Assembly: GCA_037074765.1 (NCBI GenBank)
Contig: JBAMDO010000013.1
Location: 124,001-188,000, forward strand
Reading direction: 5' to 3'
DNA: 64,000 nt
DNA from: Mansonella perstans
Lineage: Eukaryota > Nematoda > Chromadorea > Rhabditida > Onchocercidae
Positions 11,054 to 23,921 of this stretch are shown in pieces. The notes under the pieces are model-generated. The model worked only from the letters and a program-made list of their open reading frames with translations. It ran no database searches and was not told the origin of the DNA. Within the stretch, counting starts at the first letter, position 1, and every line of letters starts with the position of its first letter. A program made the position numbers and the translations under genes.

Positions 11054-11849
11054 ATTACTTATTAATTTTGCGTAAACCTGTGTATCGTAATTCTTTGTGT
11101 TTCACATTTCTACCCGTTATCCCTCCTGAAATAATTCGCTTCTCCCATGGTTTAAATAATGCTGCCATTTTCATTTTTAAATAGACCAAATTTTTTGGAA
11201 TTTGTGTTTTTTTTTCTTCCATCACATTCACTCATCTCTATTTTTTGTCCAGTAAAATGCTTATTCTCACTCCGCCGAAAGACGAAAATTGTACTGAAAT
11301 GATTTTGAAAAATATAGTGGTGGAAAGATAGGTGTAAACTTTGATTTATAGCAACATATAAAAATAATATATCACTATGGAAGGATACGATGGGGGATAA
11401 TTTGCGTGCGCAGTTTTTGGTATGATATGAACAAAATCCTGTTAAAAGGAACTAGGATTAAAGACTACAACTGATGAACTAATTTAAATTTAATACGAAG
11501 TGCGGTGCATCATTTGAAATGTTGGTGTTAATCGCAGTTCAGTGCAGGAGAGTATGGTGATTTCAATCGGCTCTTTCACTTTCCGTGACCGGTCAATTTC
11601 ACGTTCAAAAATTTTGGATTTGAAATTTTGAGTGAGTTATGGATTTCTCTTTAATTTAAAGATCAATCCAGGAAATTGATTAGTATTGGTGTGCGGCGTA
11701 AGTGATAGATAAAACGATCATGCTAGTATCAAAGAAAGATAGTAGTAGTAGTAGTTAGACATTACTATTTCGGAAATTGTGATACCTGGGAAGTCATTTC
11801 GATGATTCATCCCACAAATTTCGTTTTCGTTGCAAAATTAATTTCAGAA
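10730..11849. other. Spacer between HSP60 and the saturase gene
   Basis: This holds the HSP60 3' UTR, a T tract of 28 bases (11023-11050), a short AGT repeat near 11743 and the upstream region of the next gene. A possible trans-splice acceptor, ATTTCAG ending at 11847, sits two bases before the chosen start at 11850. A 67-residue frame across the T tract is an artefact of the homopolymer. Confidence 0.5.
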
Positions 11850-14800
11850 ATGATTCCAGTAATATATGTAATCATTGCTATTATATCTATTTTCCTTTGC
11901 ATATCATTTAAAGTACTAAAGAATGGTGATGATGGTACAGGTAATTGTTTCCTCAAGATGATCTGTACCGGTGAATCTATGGATCAACCACTGTCTACTG
12001 AGGAAATTCATAATATTCTAAGAAACAAGTGTGTTTTTAACATTTCTTGTGTACAGAGCTACATCATGCTAAAAATTTCGATCGTTATATTACTATAACA
12101 ATCGAAATTTTTAAATTTAAAAAATATTTCAACATGAAATTTCAATGCATTATTAATAGCAAATAATAAAATAAAATCTGAATTGAAACTTAATTGATAT
12201 TTAGTTAAAAATAATAATGAAAAAATTTTTAGAAAGTTTAACAATTTTGTACTGCAATTAGAGAAATCAATGAAACATTTCGACTAACTGATACGATCAA
12301 ACTTCAACATGTTGCTACTAGCTTGATGAATGGATCAATTTTATTTGCAGTTACATTTAGGAATAATTCTTATTTTCAGATTTAATCGATCAATTACTAA
12401 TGAAAAATGGGACGTAATAGTAATTGGATCAGGTTTATCAGGATTAACAGTAGCAAAAGTATTAGCAGCTGCAAATCGTAAAGTACTTGTGTTAGAACAA
12501 CATGATCGAGCTGGTGGTTCATGTCATACTTTCAAACTTGACAAATATGAATTTGATGTTGGCCAGTTTTATTATTCTTTAAAATTTAACATCGCATTGT
12601 GAAACATTTAAAATAATAATTTTATGTGATATTCTTTGTAGGAGGTATCTAAGGGTTCATTCTTCACTTATTGAAATTTCAGGTCTACATTTTGTACCAC
12701 ATATGAGCGCCGGGAATGAACTATATCACATATGTTCAGCTATTACAGATTCACAAATTCAATGGCAAAAAATAGAAGAACCATTCGACACTGTATATTC
12801 CTTATTTCTAAAATGCTATTTAATTAGATGAGCTCTTAATTAGCATTAATTAGAATTGGAACCAAGAAGATGATGTAAATTAATTATTTTGAAGATAGTA
12901 ATTGGAAAACGATATTATGGTCGAACAGTTGGCGATCATATACATTTTCGTGATCAATTGAAGTTGTGGTTTCCAAAAGAAGCAGACAATATCGAAAGCT
13001 ATTTTGATCATGTTTTAGTGAGTTTCAAGTTCGCCAACTAAAAGTTGGTTTGTTTAAGGAAGAGTGGCAAATAGACGAGGAGGTGAATGCAGAGGTTTTT
13101 TCTGAAGAAATAAATTTTTTAATCTCCTAATCTGATTTTTTTTTCTATTTAGAATTATTAAATGCGTGCAAATGCAGTTAGTTTCGTTTTGCAAATAAAA
13201 TGATTTCATTGTTTTTAGTAAACGAAAATTTTTGAGAAAAAAAAGTTATTTGATTAATCGTATTTTGAAATTCCTTTTTTTTTCAGAAATGCCTTGATAT
13301 TAATTTGTGGTGGTTAACTGGCGCAAAATTCATACCGCTGTTTTTCGTTCGATTACTATCCAAATTCAATTTTATCAATTTGTTTACCGATTTATTCAAA
13401 TACTGTGAACTGAATCTACTAGATGTTATGAAGAGCTATGGTCTGAGTGCTGAAGTAAGAGCTGTTATCAGTTATTACTTTGTTAATTATGGTAGGTTTT
13501 TAGAAGCAAATACCTTACTTTTACTGCATTTCCAAATAGTTGAAAAAATTTGATGCTTTCCTTAGCTGCTTCTAGATCTTGGCTTACTTTACATTTACAT
13601 CAACGTTGCTTATTCCATTTGCCGCAGTTCTTCGTCACGGATTGCCGGAATTTTTTAATTTTATTCAGTTCGTTTTATAATTGTTCCAAATTTTTTTCGA
13701 TCTTTTTTACGCATTTAATACATTGTTATTTGATATAATTTTGAGCCATTAATTATCACTTCTGTATTTTTTGATTTATTTAAAGCTCGTTAAATAATCT
13801 AATATGCCATGGGAACTGTGCGGAAATTGTGGAACTTTCTCACAAGTTCAAAAAATATCAAGAGTCATTACTAGAGTCATTACTTGATATTTGTCATGGC
13901 TGTAAGCAGAATGACATGTCGATCTTTCAAAGTTAATTTTACCCTTGAAATTAATCTTCAGGTGCTCCTCCTAATCGTGCATCATTCTTTCAACATCATC
14001 TTTTTTTTATGGAAAATGGATATTATCCCATCGGTGGCGCAGCACGACTTATTGCCAGCATCATTCGGTCGATTCAAAAACTTGGCGGAAAAGTGATTGT
14101 GCAAGCAAATGTGCAACAAATTATGTTTGATAATGGAAGAGTTAATGGTAGTTAATTTCGAAATTATTTTTAAAGCATTTTTTCCTCCCAGAAATTTATA
14201 TTTACATCTAATAGAAGATTCCATTTTTACGATTGCTTTCTCACTAATTACCGTATTTGCCATGTATGTACAAAAATGAAGTTTGCAATGCTGTGGTGAA
14301 GCTATGAAGAATATTCAAATGTCAAATAAGTCCAAAATTTCAATTTATACCACATTGTTCAATGAGAATTGACGCTGCTCATATTTGTATTATAAATTTC
14401 AGAAGTTTTAAACTTTAGGAGTTAAAATAAAACATGGTTCCTCTGAATACTTCATTCAAGCAGCATTGGTCGTTTCAACAGCTCCAATTATCAAGACATT
14501 CAATGAGCTGATACCTCAAAATATCGCTCGAAATTCGAGTAACTTTTTGGATAATCAAATATATTAGTCGAAAAAAGGAATATATTAATAGTCTTTCCTA
14601 AGACAAATGAATAAGAAAATTCTTCTATTTTGCAGTGATGTTTAAAATAATTAATCAACTTAATTCGTTGGAAACCGTACCAAGTGGTGGATTTCAAGCA
14701 TATATTGGTTTATCCGGTACACAAAATAATCTCCAACTACCATCCAGTAATTATTTTTGGTACAGGAACAATAATCCTTATCAGCTCGATTATTATTTGA

Positions 14801-16498
14801 GGTCGATTATTCCAATAATTCGAAAATATCACTTCTCACAAATTGTCATAATTGACTTTCAATGTTAGATGATGGAAGAGGCACTGTTAAAGTTAAACAT
14901 TGATACTATAGTTCATTTCGTTGTAGAATTGTAGTGAAAGCAATAGACTTTTTCGTTTTCCTTAAAATACATATCGTGATTCTTGAAAAGGAAAAAGAAG
15001 GCTTATTCGATTTTGTAACGAAATTTACTACTAATAATGCATTAAACAGAATTTTATCTGTATTACTTCAGTTATCGAACCGGTGACATTTTAAATATTT
15101 CTTAAATTATTACTAAAATATTACTGAAATTCCAGTTTATCATTCTCAGAAGCAGTAAAATATGGTTGTCCACCATTAATCTTCATTTCCTTTCCATCAG
15201 CAAAAGACCCAACATGGGATGAACGAAATCCTGGTACAACTTCAAACTTTTATTGAACTAATAATATTTTTAAATACTTTTGATTAGAAATACTACTGAA
15301 AATCATTAATGAATCGTGCACAAAGATCATGATAGCAAATCGTTAAGGTTGATATTGCGCAGTGACAGTAAGATATAATAGATTTGTTTTGGAATATTTC
15401 ATTCTTTTCTGTACAGAAATGTCATTTCTAGGTACTTCAACATGTCAACTGATTTCGATGGTGAATCCTGCTTGGTTCGAAAAATTTAGATCAAGAAAGA
15501 ACTCTATGAAGCGATTGAATCAAGCAGAGTACGTTGAATTGAAACATCTAATTGGTGAATTGATGTTAAGTCAGTTCTTGGCAATGTTTCCAAATCTCAA
15601 GTCACATGTATGTTTTAATTTCTCTTTTAAGAAAGAAAAATTGACAGAATTTGATAGATCAGATTGATGAAGTGCTGGTTACGAAATGATCGCATGCGGA
15701 GAAGAAGGAAGAACTTTCTAACCCAGTCATTCTATTCTAGTTAAATTTTTAGAAGTGATTGGATGAAGCTGTCCGTGATTTCTTTGTGTAGAGGATGAGG
15801 GTTAAGCTGAACATTAATAAATCTGAAATTTTTACTTACAGATAACATTTGTTGAGTTTTCAACTCCATTAACTCAACAATATTATATGCGAAATACGCA
15901 TGGCGAATTCTATTCTTTAACGCAACAAATTGATCGGTTTAAATTGAAATTCTGGAGTGAGCTAAGATGCAAAACAGATTTACCTGGTCTCTATCTTTCA
16001 GGTAAGTTTGCATGATTTTTCTCCTAGAGTTCTTCGATTCCTATTATTGGTTAAAAATTTAATTTATGAAGTGCCTTTTTAGTAATTATGATTGGACGGA
16101 CGCTTTTAAATTTCCTAATTAACATACTTATCAAGTTTTATGTTTACTTATTACTATTATTGCATCCTCTTCATCCTTTTAAATTTCTGACAGAGTTTTG
16201 ATCTAAACTTGTGAATAGTATCTCTCAAAGTTTTTCTAGTTGATTTAAATTTAAGATCGAAAATCATCTTTCTGTCGAGTAGAGTTTTACCGAGTGCTAT
16301 GGGCAAAGTAAGACTTAGATGTCACTTTAGAGAAGATGAATTCGTGATAAAACCTTTTTAGGACAAGATGTTCTGTTCTGTGGAATTTCAAGTGCATTAC
16401 ACAGTGGTTTAATCACAGCTGGATATATATTGAAACGTAATTTACTACAAGATCTGAAGACAGCTTACAAAGAACAAACAGATTGTCATCGGAAATAA
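11850..16498 (+). CDS. Retinol saturase-like FAD-dependent oxidoreductase
   Basis: Twelve exons: 11850-12028, 12380-12561, 12683-12792, 12895-13017, 13287-13491, 13962-14147, 14419-14538, 14636-14801, 15136-15233, 15432-15607, 15842-16001, 16362-16498. They join in phase to 613 residues, close to the roughly 610 of vertebrate RetSat. Residues 2-24 form a hydrophobic N-terminal anchor. The dinucleotide-binding signature WDVIVIGSGLSGLTVAKVLA with VLVLEQHDRAGGSCHTF follows at about 70-105. Later matches are YYPIGGAARL, GVKIKHG, LPSSNYFWY, FPSAKDPTWDERNPGTST, TPLTQQYYM and the C-terminal FAD-contact region LYLSGQDVLFCGISSALHSGL. The family (phytoene desaturase-like) includes the ER enzyme reducing all-trans-retinol at C13-14; the substrate in a worm cannot be read from sequence. 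ATG 11850 is preferred over ATG 11802 because a TTTCAG acceptor lies two bases before it. The exon 2 donor must be GC rather than GT to keep the conserved FDVG-LHFVP junction. Confidence 0.9.
12071..12112. repeat. Inverted repeat in saturase intron 1
   Basis: A 19-base arm (12071-12089, AAAAATTTCGATCGTTATA) and its reverse complement (12094-12112) differ at one position that still allows a wobble pair, with a 4-base loop. It lies just inside intron 1 and would form a stable hairpin in the pre-mRNA. Confidence 0.8.
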
Positions 16499-17428
16499 TG
16501 GTACTTTACAATGTAATGATTACGGAATTATCGCGAAATAAGAAAAGAAATTCATATGTATATGTACAATATCAAAATATTGTTGCCATTATCAATAATA
16601 GTTTCTAGAAGTTATTTAAATGTTATATATGCTGAATACTTAATTGTAATTTAAAATGATGTCAACTTTAGTGAGCCTTAGTCGTCATGTTTGCTGTAGT
16701 GGATTTTCTATGCTTTCCAATAGATATGTAGCAAACTAATACTCAAAAATTTGTAAGCAACGCCTTCTACTTTTAATTTCACCTTCAGTGAAGTTAAGTA
16801 TAAATTCTCTCAATGCTTCTTTGACAATTTTATCTTTTCTTGCTGATTGACAACGAAGTTTCACATCTAAAAAAAATGAAAATTAATCCTAATGAAATAC
16901 AAAATTTTTAAAAGACATTCATATCTTCCTTAATATTCAATAATTACGTAAAAACTATGAATGATCATGATGATGACGATGTTGACCATTTGCAAATAAG
17001 ATCTAAAAATGTTTTGTGAGTATTTTTTACGGACTGCAAAGTCCGACCGGCATTTATTTGATTTTATAGAGCAATTTTAAATGAATATACCATCAACAAG
17101 TAAAAGGAAAAATGGCCTGATGTAAACTCAGACCGTAAAGACCTCAGTGATTTTAATGATTAAGAAAGAATATGCAGGAATTAACTGGAATTCTTTAATG
17201 ATTTAAATTAAACAAAACAAATTATATTTCGCACTGAATCAGTATATTGGTCACGTGCTTCAGCGTCAGCAGTGTAAGACCATTTAAAAATTTCACGTAT
17301 TTTCCTGTTTCCCTTCACTGCACTTCTAAGTTCCTAATTGTATGTGCTTGTATTTTATCATCCTATTTCATGAATTTGATTTCATATTTATTTTTCAGTA
17401 ATAAATTTTAGGCATTCAAAGATTAACA
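16499..17428. other. Spacer before the TTL array, with a possible minus-strand exon
   Basis: This is mainly AT-rich and holds the saturase 3' UTR. On the minus strand, 16868-16736 reads as an open frame of about 43 residues (VKLRCQSARKDKIVKEALRE, then a basic C-terminus ending in a stop) directly after a T-rich TTTTTTTTAG acceptor. It looks like a terminal exon, but I could find no upstream exon in a compatible phase and do not recognise the peptide. Confidence 0.25.
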
Positions 17429-18031
17429 ATGCTTTGTTCTCAGATGTTATTGTTCCTAACACTTCAGCTGTTACTGATTTTTTGTTTGGGCGAATAGTGG
17501 TCAAAATTTCTATTCCACGTGAACGTTGAACTTTGGGAGATGGACATCGGTTGGTTTTTGATTTAGTCACAGAAATAAAGATTTTTCTTAATAATATTTG
17601 AAAATTTCTGTTTTGCAGTGAGTTCCAGTGAAAATCACAGTACATACAAACAGCTGGGCCAGTTCAAGATATTTGGCAAGGTCAACAAAATACGACTTAT
17701 TAAGCCTTATTTAAAAGTATGTCACTTCTGTCAGAATGGAATTTATGACATGAAATTCTGAATTTAATACATTAATTAGGATAAGATAAAAGTTATAGTA
17801 TTTCATCACTCATGCAAAAGTCTAGCATAGCTTACTTGATCTCAGATCTGTCTAATTCACTTGTTATCCTAATTTAATTACCCTAATTTAATGTATGAAA
17901 ATCAAAATTTTATGCAACTTGCAATCTTTAAACTCTCTATTTCATTCTAATTTTAATTTTAATTGCAGAGATGCGGAATAACTAATCATCCTGACGTATC
18001 AAAATATTGTCAAAGCAAACTCAAAATCTAG
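17429..18031 (+). pseudogene. Degraded transthyretin-like (TTL) gene, array unit 1
   Basis: Three pieces follow the TTL exon plan with correct phases: 17429-17549, 17619-17716, 17969-18031. Piece 1 encodes a hydrophobic signal-like start (MLCSQMLLFLTLQLLLIFCL), an in-frame TAG at 17495-17497, then VNVELWEMDIG, matching the VELWEEDTG strand of intact TTLs downstream. Piece 2 encodes LGQFKIFGK and IKPYLK, matching GxFxIFG and IEPYL, but lacks the DPDDLLN segment and the HSCDNG segment. Piece 3 begins RCGIT, as the KCxIxD exon 3 start, but ends early after 20 residues. The stop codon and missing conserved blocks indicate a pseudogene. If the TAG were an error, this would be a short divergent TTL protein. 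It has the same strand and exon order as the other array members. Confidence 0.6.
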
Positions 18032-21000
18032 GCTTAATCGATTTGTCCACTGCTAGTAAGAAGCAAAAAAGTGGGCACCTAAAAAAATTTGGGAATAATT
18101 TTTTTTAAGCAAGCAAAATTAGAAAATTTTGAACATTGTTTGCAAAGGTCTAATCTGTGTCAAAAATTTAACATTTTGCTATACTATTTTTTCCTTGCCT
18201 GCTTCTGTCTGATATTTTTTCCACAATTTTGACGATCTTTTCAGTCTAACTTTTGTAGCTGTAAACATGATGTGAAGGAAAGATACGAACTACAGGATAC
18301 AAATAATCTTCCTTTTGATATGTTTTATTTCCAAAGATAGTTATTCGTTATTCAAAGAAAAGCTTAAGTTGTGATTCTTTGTAACAAACAGATGTCTAAA
18401 CAAGATTTCGAGCATCCATCTACACTGATGAATGCGTACTTCATTTGCCCTGATTTGGAAATTGCAAAATCAAGCAGGATGATACTATAATGAAGTTATT
18501 TCACCATCTCTGCGAAGTAATTTTAGGTTCGATGGTTCACTCAGTCCAAATGACATTACTGAAGTATATGATTTGTCACAAAATCCATAATCGTAACTCG
18601 TGCTCAGTGAAAAGTATATTCTTAGAATCTGTGTAAATTTAATCAGGTGAAAGTCAAGATTCAAAATATCCATCGCTGAATAATTCCTCAATACTATTAG
18701 CTTGTTTACTGCTAGTACTGTTTTGAAAATTATTTAACAACTTATATTTTATTCATCGATGCCAATAAAAATAAATATTGCTTCACAGATTTCTGGTTAC
18801 TTAATAATTTTAAAAAGATTGTTCCTCGAAAAACAAAAAAAAAACCATATGAATGATATTCATGGTTTGCAAGGTTTGTTTAAGGTTTTAGAGAGAATGA
18901 AGTTGAACGAACTATTATGAATTGATAACTATAAAGATTGAGGAAAAAAGTTGCACTTCAAACATTTCGTACGAATGGTTTTTGGAATTATAAATTGTAC
19001 TGATAAATAAAATAATACAACATTGTTCATTTATTTTAATTCATTATACGATTTTTTGCAGTGCAAATGAAAGAAAACAACTGACAATTCGTTTTGAATT
19101 AATAGGTATCTTTTCATAAATCAATTAACTTCATATCTAGTCTCATCATTTTTTTTCTAGAAATAAACTCGTTTAAATATTTCTAAACTGGTTTTTGACT
19201 TCGTACTTACATTTCTTCTAAAAAAATCCGAATTGTCCAAATGCTTCATTTTACTCCTGAATATCAAAGTTGGAAGTTTTTTAAAATGTTTCTCAATGAT
19301 TTTAAATTATAACAAAAACAATGATAATGATTTTTTGATCTATTTACTTTGAACATATGATTGATTCGTGAAGTTCATAATAATCAATTATACTTTCCAA
19401 TTTGCTCGTGAAAAGTTTGATATCAGCTCGTTAAGTGTGCCAGTTGTTGCCAATTTGTTAATTGCTGCCTATGACAACTGTTATTGAATGACTGTACTAC
19501 AGGAAATTTAGCAGAAGATTGGTATGATATCTTTTATAATTATGTTTCATATATAACACAAACTTTATAGCTCTTCTTTTCTGTTGCACTGTTATTTGCA
19601 TGTATCATTCATTACCATGCCATAGCCATTGGCTATTATGACCTTTGTTTCCAGCAAATGACTCTTATTTTCACCAAAATTTAGTTTTATTGAGAAGAGT
19701 TATAATGTTTTCACGTAAACTTGCTGTTATTGAGAAAAATCATATGATACATTTTGATTCAGTTGATACAATGATAGGAAAACATAATAAGAACTGATAA
19801 AAGTTAAAAGAAAATATAATGATTTCACTACATATCTTGGAAAATATTTTTTTATTCTGCAAATTAAAAATTTTTACACATCGATACACTCACATTACAC
19901 AGTATACACAAATGCAAACATACACAAAAACTCATATATATATATATATCAATATATATATGAAGAAGGTAAAGGTAATATATATTGTTTCAGCAAGTAC
20001 AAAGTCGACAGTTGTTTCCTGTCACAAATTATAATTTAGAGCATATGTACTGACAGAGATTTAGACTAAGCCACCTGACATCTCATTGCTTTCAGAGTGT
20101 TTATCTATTTTCTATTTTTAGCATAAAAGCAAGCAATTACAATGTGTAGTGGTGAAATTTCGTAGCAGATAATTTCAAGCATTAGAAGTTTTCAAACTGT
20201 AATATCTTCTGTTTCATTCTTACTTTAAAGTGAATTAGTTAATGTTTATTAATCTTTGTTGCTACTGCAACTGCAAAATGATATGTTTTGCCAGCATAAT
20301 TGTTAATTTTACAACTTCTATAAGGTGGCATTTTTGTGAAAAAGTGTAATAAATTGGAAATATCACATTCAGTAATAAGATGCAACAATCGTTTTTATCA
20401 TTAATTTTCATTGACATTTCTCAATGATATTTCTGATGCAGGCAGATATGTTCGAAAAATTTTTTTAATGTTATGAAAATGAGAGTTTTAAAAAAGTGCG
20501 TTAATGAAATCAGTGGAAGTTTTCACTTCATCTTTTCTTTTGTCATTTTTCAACAGAATTTTTAACATCTTTGCTTATGAATGCCTTTTCTTATTTATCA
20601 GTAAGAATAGGTTGGCTTATAGGTTGATTGAAAATTAAATTTAAGATTTTCTAATTCAACAATTTTAACAAAATCCAAAAAATACTGAACGTTTTTTGAA
20701 TGATAAAATGAACTGGAAGAAAATTATCAATTAAAAGTACAAAAAACCAATTCTTGGAACTAAAATTTTGAATCATTCTGGTAGCACAATTTCACTGATG
20801 AAAGAGGCGATGAAAAAGCATTCCTTCTAGAATAGTTGAAAACTTAGTCCTTGAAATTAATCAATTTATTAAACTCCGATTAGTTGTGTTTTCTTCGATT
20901 TGGATACTTCGCTGTAAACATTTTATAATAGGATGACAGGAATTAGAATGTATACATACACTCGAAACCGTCTAAGAATAAGATCAAAATATCTTACTAA

Positions 21001-21243
21001 ATTTGTAAAGCGTAAAAAGTTTACTTAAAATTGCTATAATTAAATTAAATTGTTTAACTACAGAAGTTTGAATTTCTATTTAGAATTACGAATAAAAAAG
21101 TCTCGCATAAATTTTTATTAAATCTTCATACATTATTATTTCGCTTCAGGTTAACACTAATATTCGAATTATCATTGCTCATTCCTCTTTCATATCATCT
21201 TTATAGAAAATCATTTCCATTAATTTTTCGAAAAGTTTAGAGA
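18032..21243. other. Long spacer in the TTL array
   Basis: About 3.2 kb of AT-rich DNA with no recognisable gene on either strand. An AT-dinucleotide run lies at 19934-19961, and a 71-residue frame overlapping it is low-complexity chance. I looked for further TTL remnants (VxLWExD, PDDLLN and IEPYL motifs) and saw none. Confidence 0.4.
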
Positions 21244-22196
21244 ATGATTTTTTGGCAGACAGTTCTACTGCTTGGGTTTTATATATTTCGCGTGAACGCA
21301 GGCATCATTGGTTCAGTTCAAAGTATCAATGTAACCGGTCGACTTGCATGTGGAGCCAAATCTGTACGTGATGTCGAAGTTCAACTCTGGGAGGAAGATA
21401 CCGATAAGTTTAATTTTGTCTGTGCCATTTGTTATTTCTGTAGTTTTTTACGTTTATTATTTTATTATTACACGTTTGTTATGATACGTTTGTTATTTCT
21501 GTAATTTTAATATGACACAAAATAATAAGGATAATAAGAAATGGGATTTTATTTATTGATGATATGAGTAGAATGGATTCAAACGGTATCCTGATACGGC
21601 TCAATATTTCCTTCATAGCCTTCAGATAAGCCTGGTTTGAAATATTTTGTTTTAGGTGACCCTGATGATTTATTGAATTCCACCATCTCCGACGCTAAGG
21701 GGGCTTTTACAGTATATGGTGAGGATAAAGAAGTTGCTGCAATTGAACCCTACCTAGTCATTGCGCATAGCTGTGATAACGGTGATATCAATCCGGTCAG
21801 TCTTCGAATTTTAACTTTTTGAAGTTAAGTTGATATCAGTTCGGTCAATCTTCGAATTTCATCTTTTTAAAGTTAAGCACGACAACTTTTTAGAACAAAT
21901 GTTTTACATCATCAATTTTTTAAGTTTTAATTTTTTAATTTTTGTAACAATTCACGGACAATCTGCAAAAATAGAAAAATATGAACAAAAACAAAAGTCC
22001 TTCCAGTCTTCTCATACAATTTAAATATTTCTTCTATCATTAATATAATTAATGATTATACTGCTACCCCTTTCAGAAATGCACAATCACTGATGAATAT
22101 CCGATTCCAAAAGAGTTTATTGGTAAAACATACAATATGTATATCGTAAGCCTGAGTATCGCTGGAAAGAATCACAAGAAAAAATGCAACAACTGA
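21244..22196 (+). CDS. Transthyretin-like (TTL) secreted protein A
   Basis: Three exons (21244-21403, 21656-21795, 22077-22196) give 139 residues. The start follows a TTTAG acceptor by three bases. A hydrophobic signal peptide (MIFWQTVLLLGFYIFRVNA) precedes the TTL fold: SINVTGRLACG, VRDVEVQLWEEDTG, DPDDLLNSTISD, KGAFTVYGED, IEPYLVIAHSCDNG, KCTITDEYPIP and YNMYIVSLSI. The four family cysteines (CG, HSC, KC, KKC) are present. TTLs are small secreted nematode proteins of the transthyretin fold, abundant in parasite secretions; their exact roles mostly remain unknown. Odd feature: the only donor keeping the family phase and the Gly-Asp junction reads ATAAGT (21404) instead of GTAAGT. A GT donor in the same phase farther on would insert six residues, and the nearest GT (GTTTAA) would run into a stop. 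So the gene may be impaired, may use a cryptic site, or the base may be an error. Confidence 0.8.
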
Positions 22197-23610
22197 CCGA
22201 TGATAAAATGATCGACCTTTGAAAAAATAAAAAAATTTTACTTTAAGATAAAAAAACGCTGGATATTATTATCATTTGATTATTAATAAAGTATTCTTCC
22301 TGAGCGATTTTTCGATTTCTTATAATTCTGTGGAGGAATCCACCTTCAATTATCTATTTGAAAATCCATCTTTTTTCTTTTTTTGAAGTTTTTGGTTTCT
22401 TCCTAGTTTGGTCGTTGAATTTAGCTAATAATCAGATAATGAATTGAACTTAACTAATAATCAGTTAATGATTTGAGTTTTTATTGTTAATGCATAATTT
22501 TTACTTATATAGCAACATATTTAAGCCTCAAAAATTATATTTTTAACCTGAGTTTAATTAATTAAGGCTCAATTTATTACAGCTTATTATTATTATATTT
22601 CTAACAAAATTACTGACATAATATATGGTAGAATAATTATTCTTTTACAGCAACTGATAAAATGAACAAGGCTGGTAGCCTGTCCAAGGACAACCTTCCA
22701 ACCTTTCTATATATTATAATATGGTAAAACTCGAAAATTTGGTTGTTTTTGTTGTAAGTAGAGAAATTTTACTCTAACAAGACAAAGAATTATTACTGAG
22801 ACTGGAGGTGTGGCTTGTGTTCTTGGCTTCTCTTTGATGAAATCTTCAAGTCTTATTGTTTCATTAGTTTTCTTATAGCTCAATCAATATCATCAAAAAT
22901 TAAATCACATCTGTGAATCATTCCGCTTATTTGTTTTTTTTCCTCAATCATTTTGATTCTGGCAATATCAGTCTCCTCTCAATTGCACTCCCTGCTATCT
23001 ATTCAGTATAGAATTAAGAAATAGTAAATAGGGCAAACCTCAGAAGATCAACTAATCAATACTTGATTTGACCGATGATTTGCTACGAGTCGTAAAGAAT
23101 AGAACATCTATGATGCCATTATAAGAGTAAGAAATTTATGACATTGTTTATTTTTGATTCTCCTTCTCCTCCTCTCTTTCTTTTTTACCTATTGCCAGAA
23201 GTTCAAAAAATCCGAAGCAATTATCCAATTGATTTTTGGATAATTGAAATTTTGTTTTGTTTTCGAAAATTTTCAAATTACTGAGAGTTATTCAGTGGAA
23301 GTTACTCAATGACTCAGTGCAAAAAGTTAATCAATTTCCAACTAGTTTCTTTAGAAAGAACTGAAATGATAAAAAGGAATAAAGGTTAGATCAATTTTTG
23401 CGCTTAGATCAGATTATGATAATATAAATGCTTTTTTGGGGTCAGATCAAACTTGAAAGATGAGAGTATTATTTAAAAAAAAGTATTGCGAACGAATATC
23501 ACCATTTCACCATTATTTGTAACACTTCTAAATCTTCAGATTGATCTTCACAAAGATATCCTAACATCCCGAAACTTATGAATTATTTTCTACAAGATTC
23601 TTGAACTTAA
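22197..23610. other. Spacer between TTL units
   Basis: AT-rich sequence with no recognisable gene. It contains the 3' UTR of TTL A and ends at a duplicated TTL exon fragment. Confidence 0.4.
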
Positions 23611-23693
23611 CAAAAAGTATAACTATCGCGGGACAGACGGCATGCAACGACAGGTCACAAAAAGATGTTGAAATACAGTGTGGGAACGTGATA
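23611..23693 (+). pseudogene. Duplicated TTL exon 1 fragment
   Basis: About 80 bases closely match exon 1 of the TTL gene 370 bp downstream (23984-24068), from the NITIVGQTAC region through the LWERD strand. Only a few substitutions are seen, plus a one-base deletion (CAGTGTGGG here against CAGCTGTGGG) that breaks the frame. There is no signal peptide and no following exon. It looks like a recent partial duplication, or what remains of an upstream copy. Confidence 0.85.
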
Positions 23694-23921
23694 AATGTTT
23701 AAAAAGAATAAAGAAATTTTAGAGAATATTAATTTCTCGACTTCCCTTATACCAGTTTAGAACATTGTGTCATTTCATTGTTGTATTCCTTCGTTTACTT
23801 AATTCGATTTTTTTGATTCAAACTTTTTCCGAAATTGATGAAATTAATGATTCCGTCTTTTTCCACATTCGCATGTGTTTTACGGAAATTTGGAGAAAAA
23901 AAGGAGGTAAAACTTTCAGCT

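Noticed and set aside
17388..17645. 85-residue open frame on the minus strand
   Set aside because: The plus strand here encodes TTL exon remnants with family motifs and correct splice phases, so the minus frame is a shadow.
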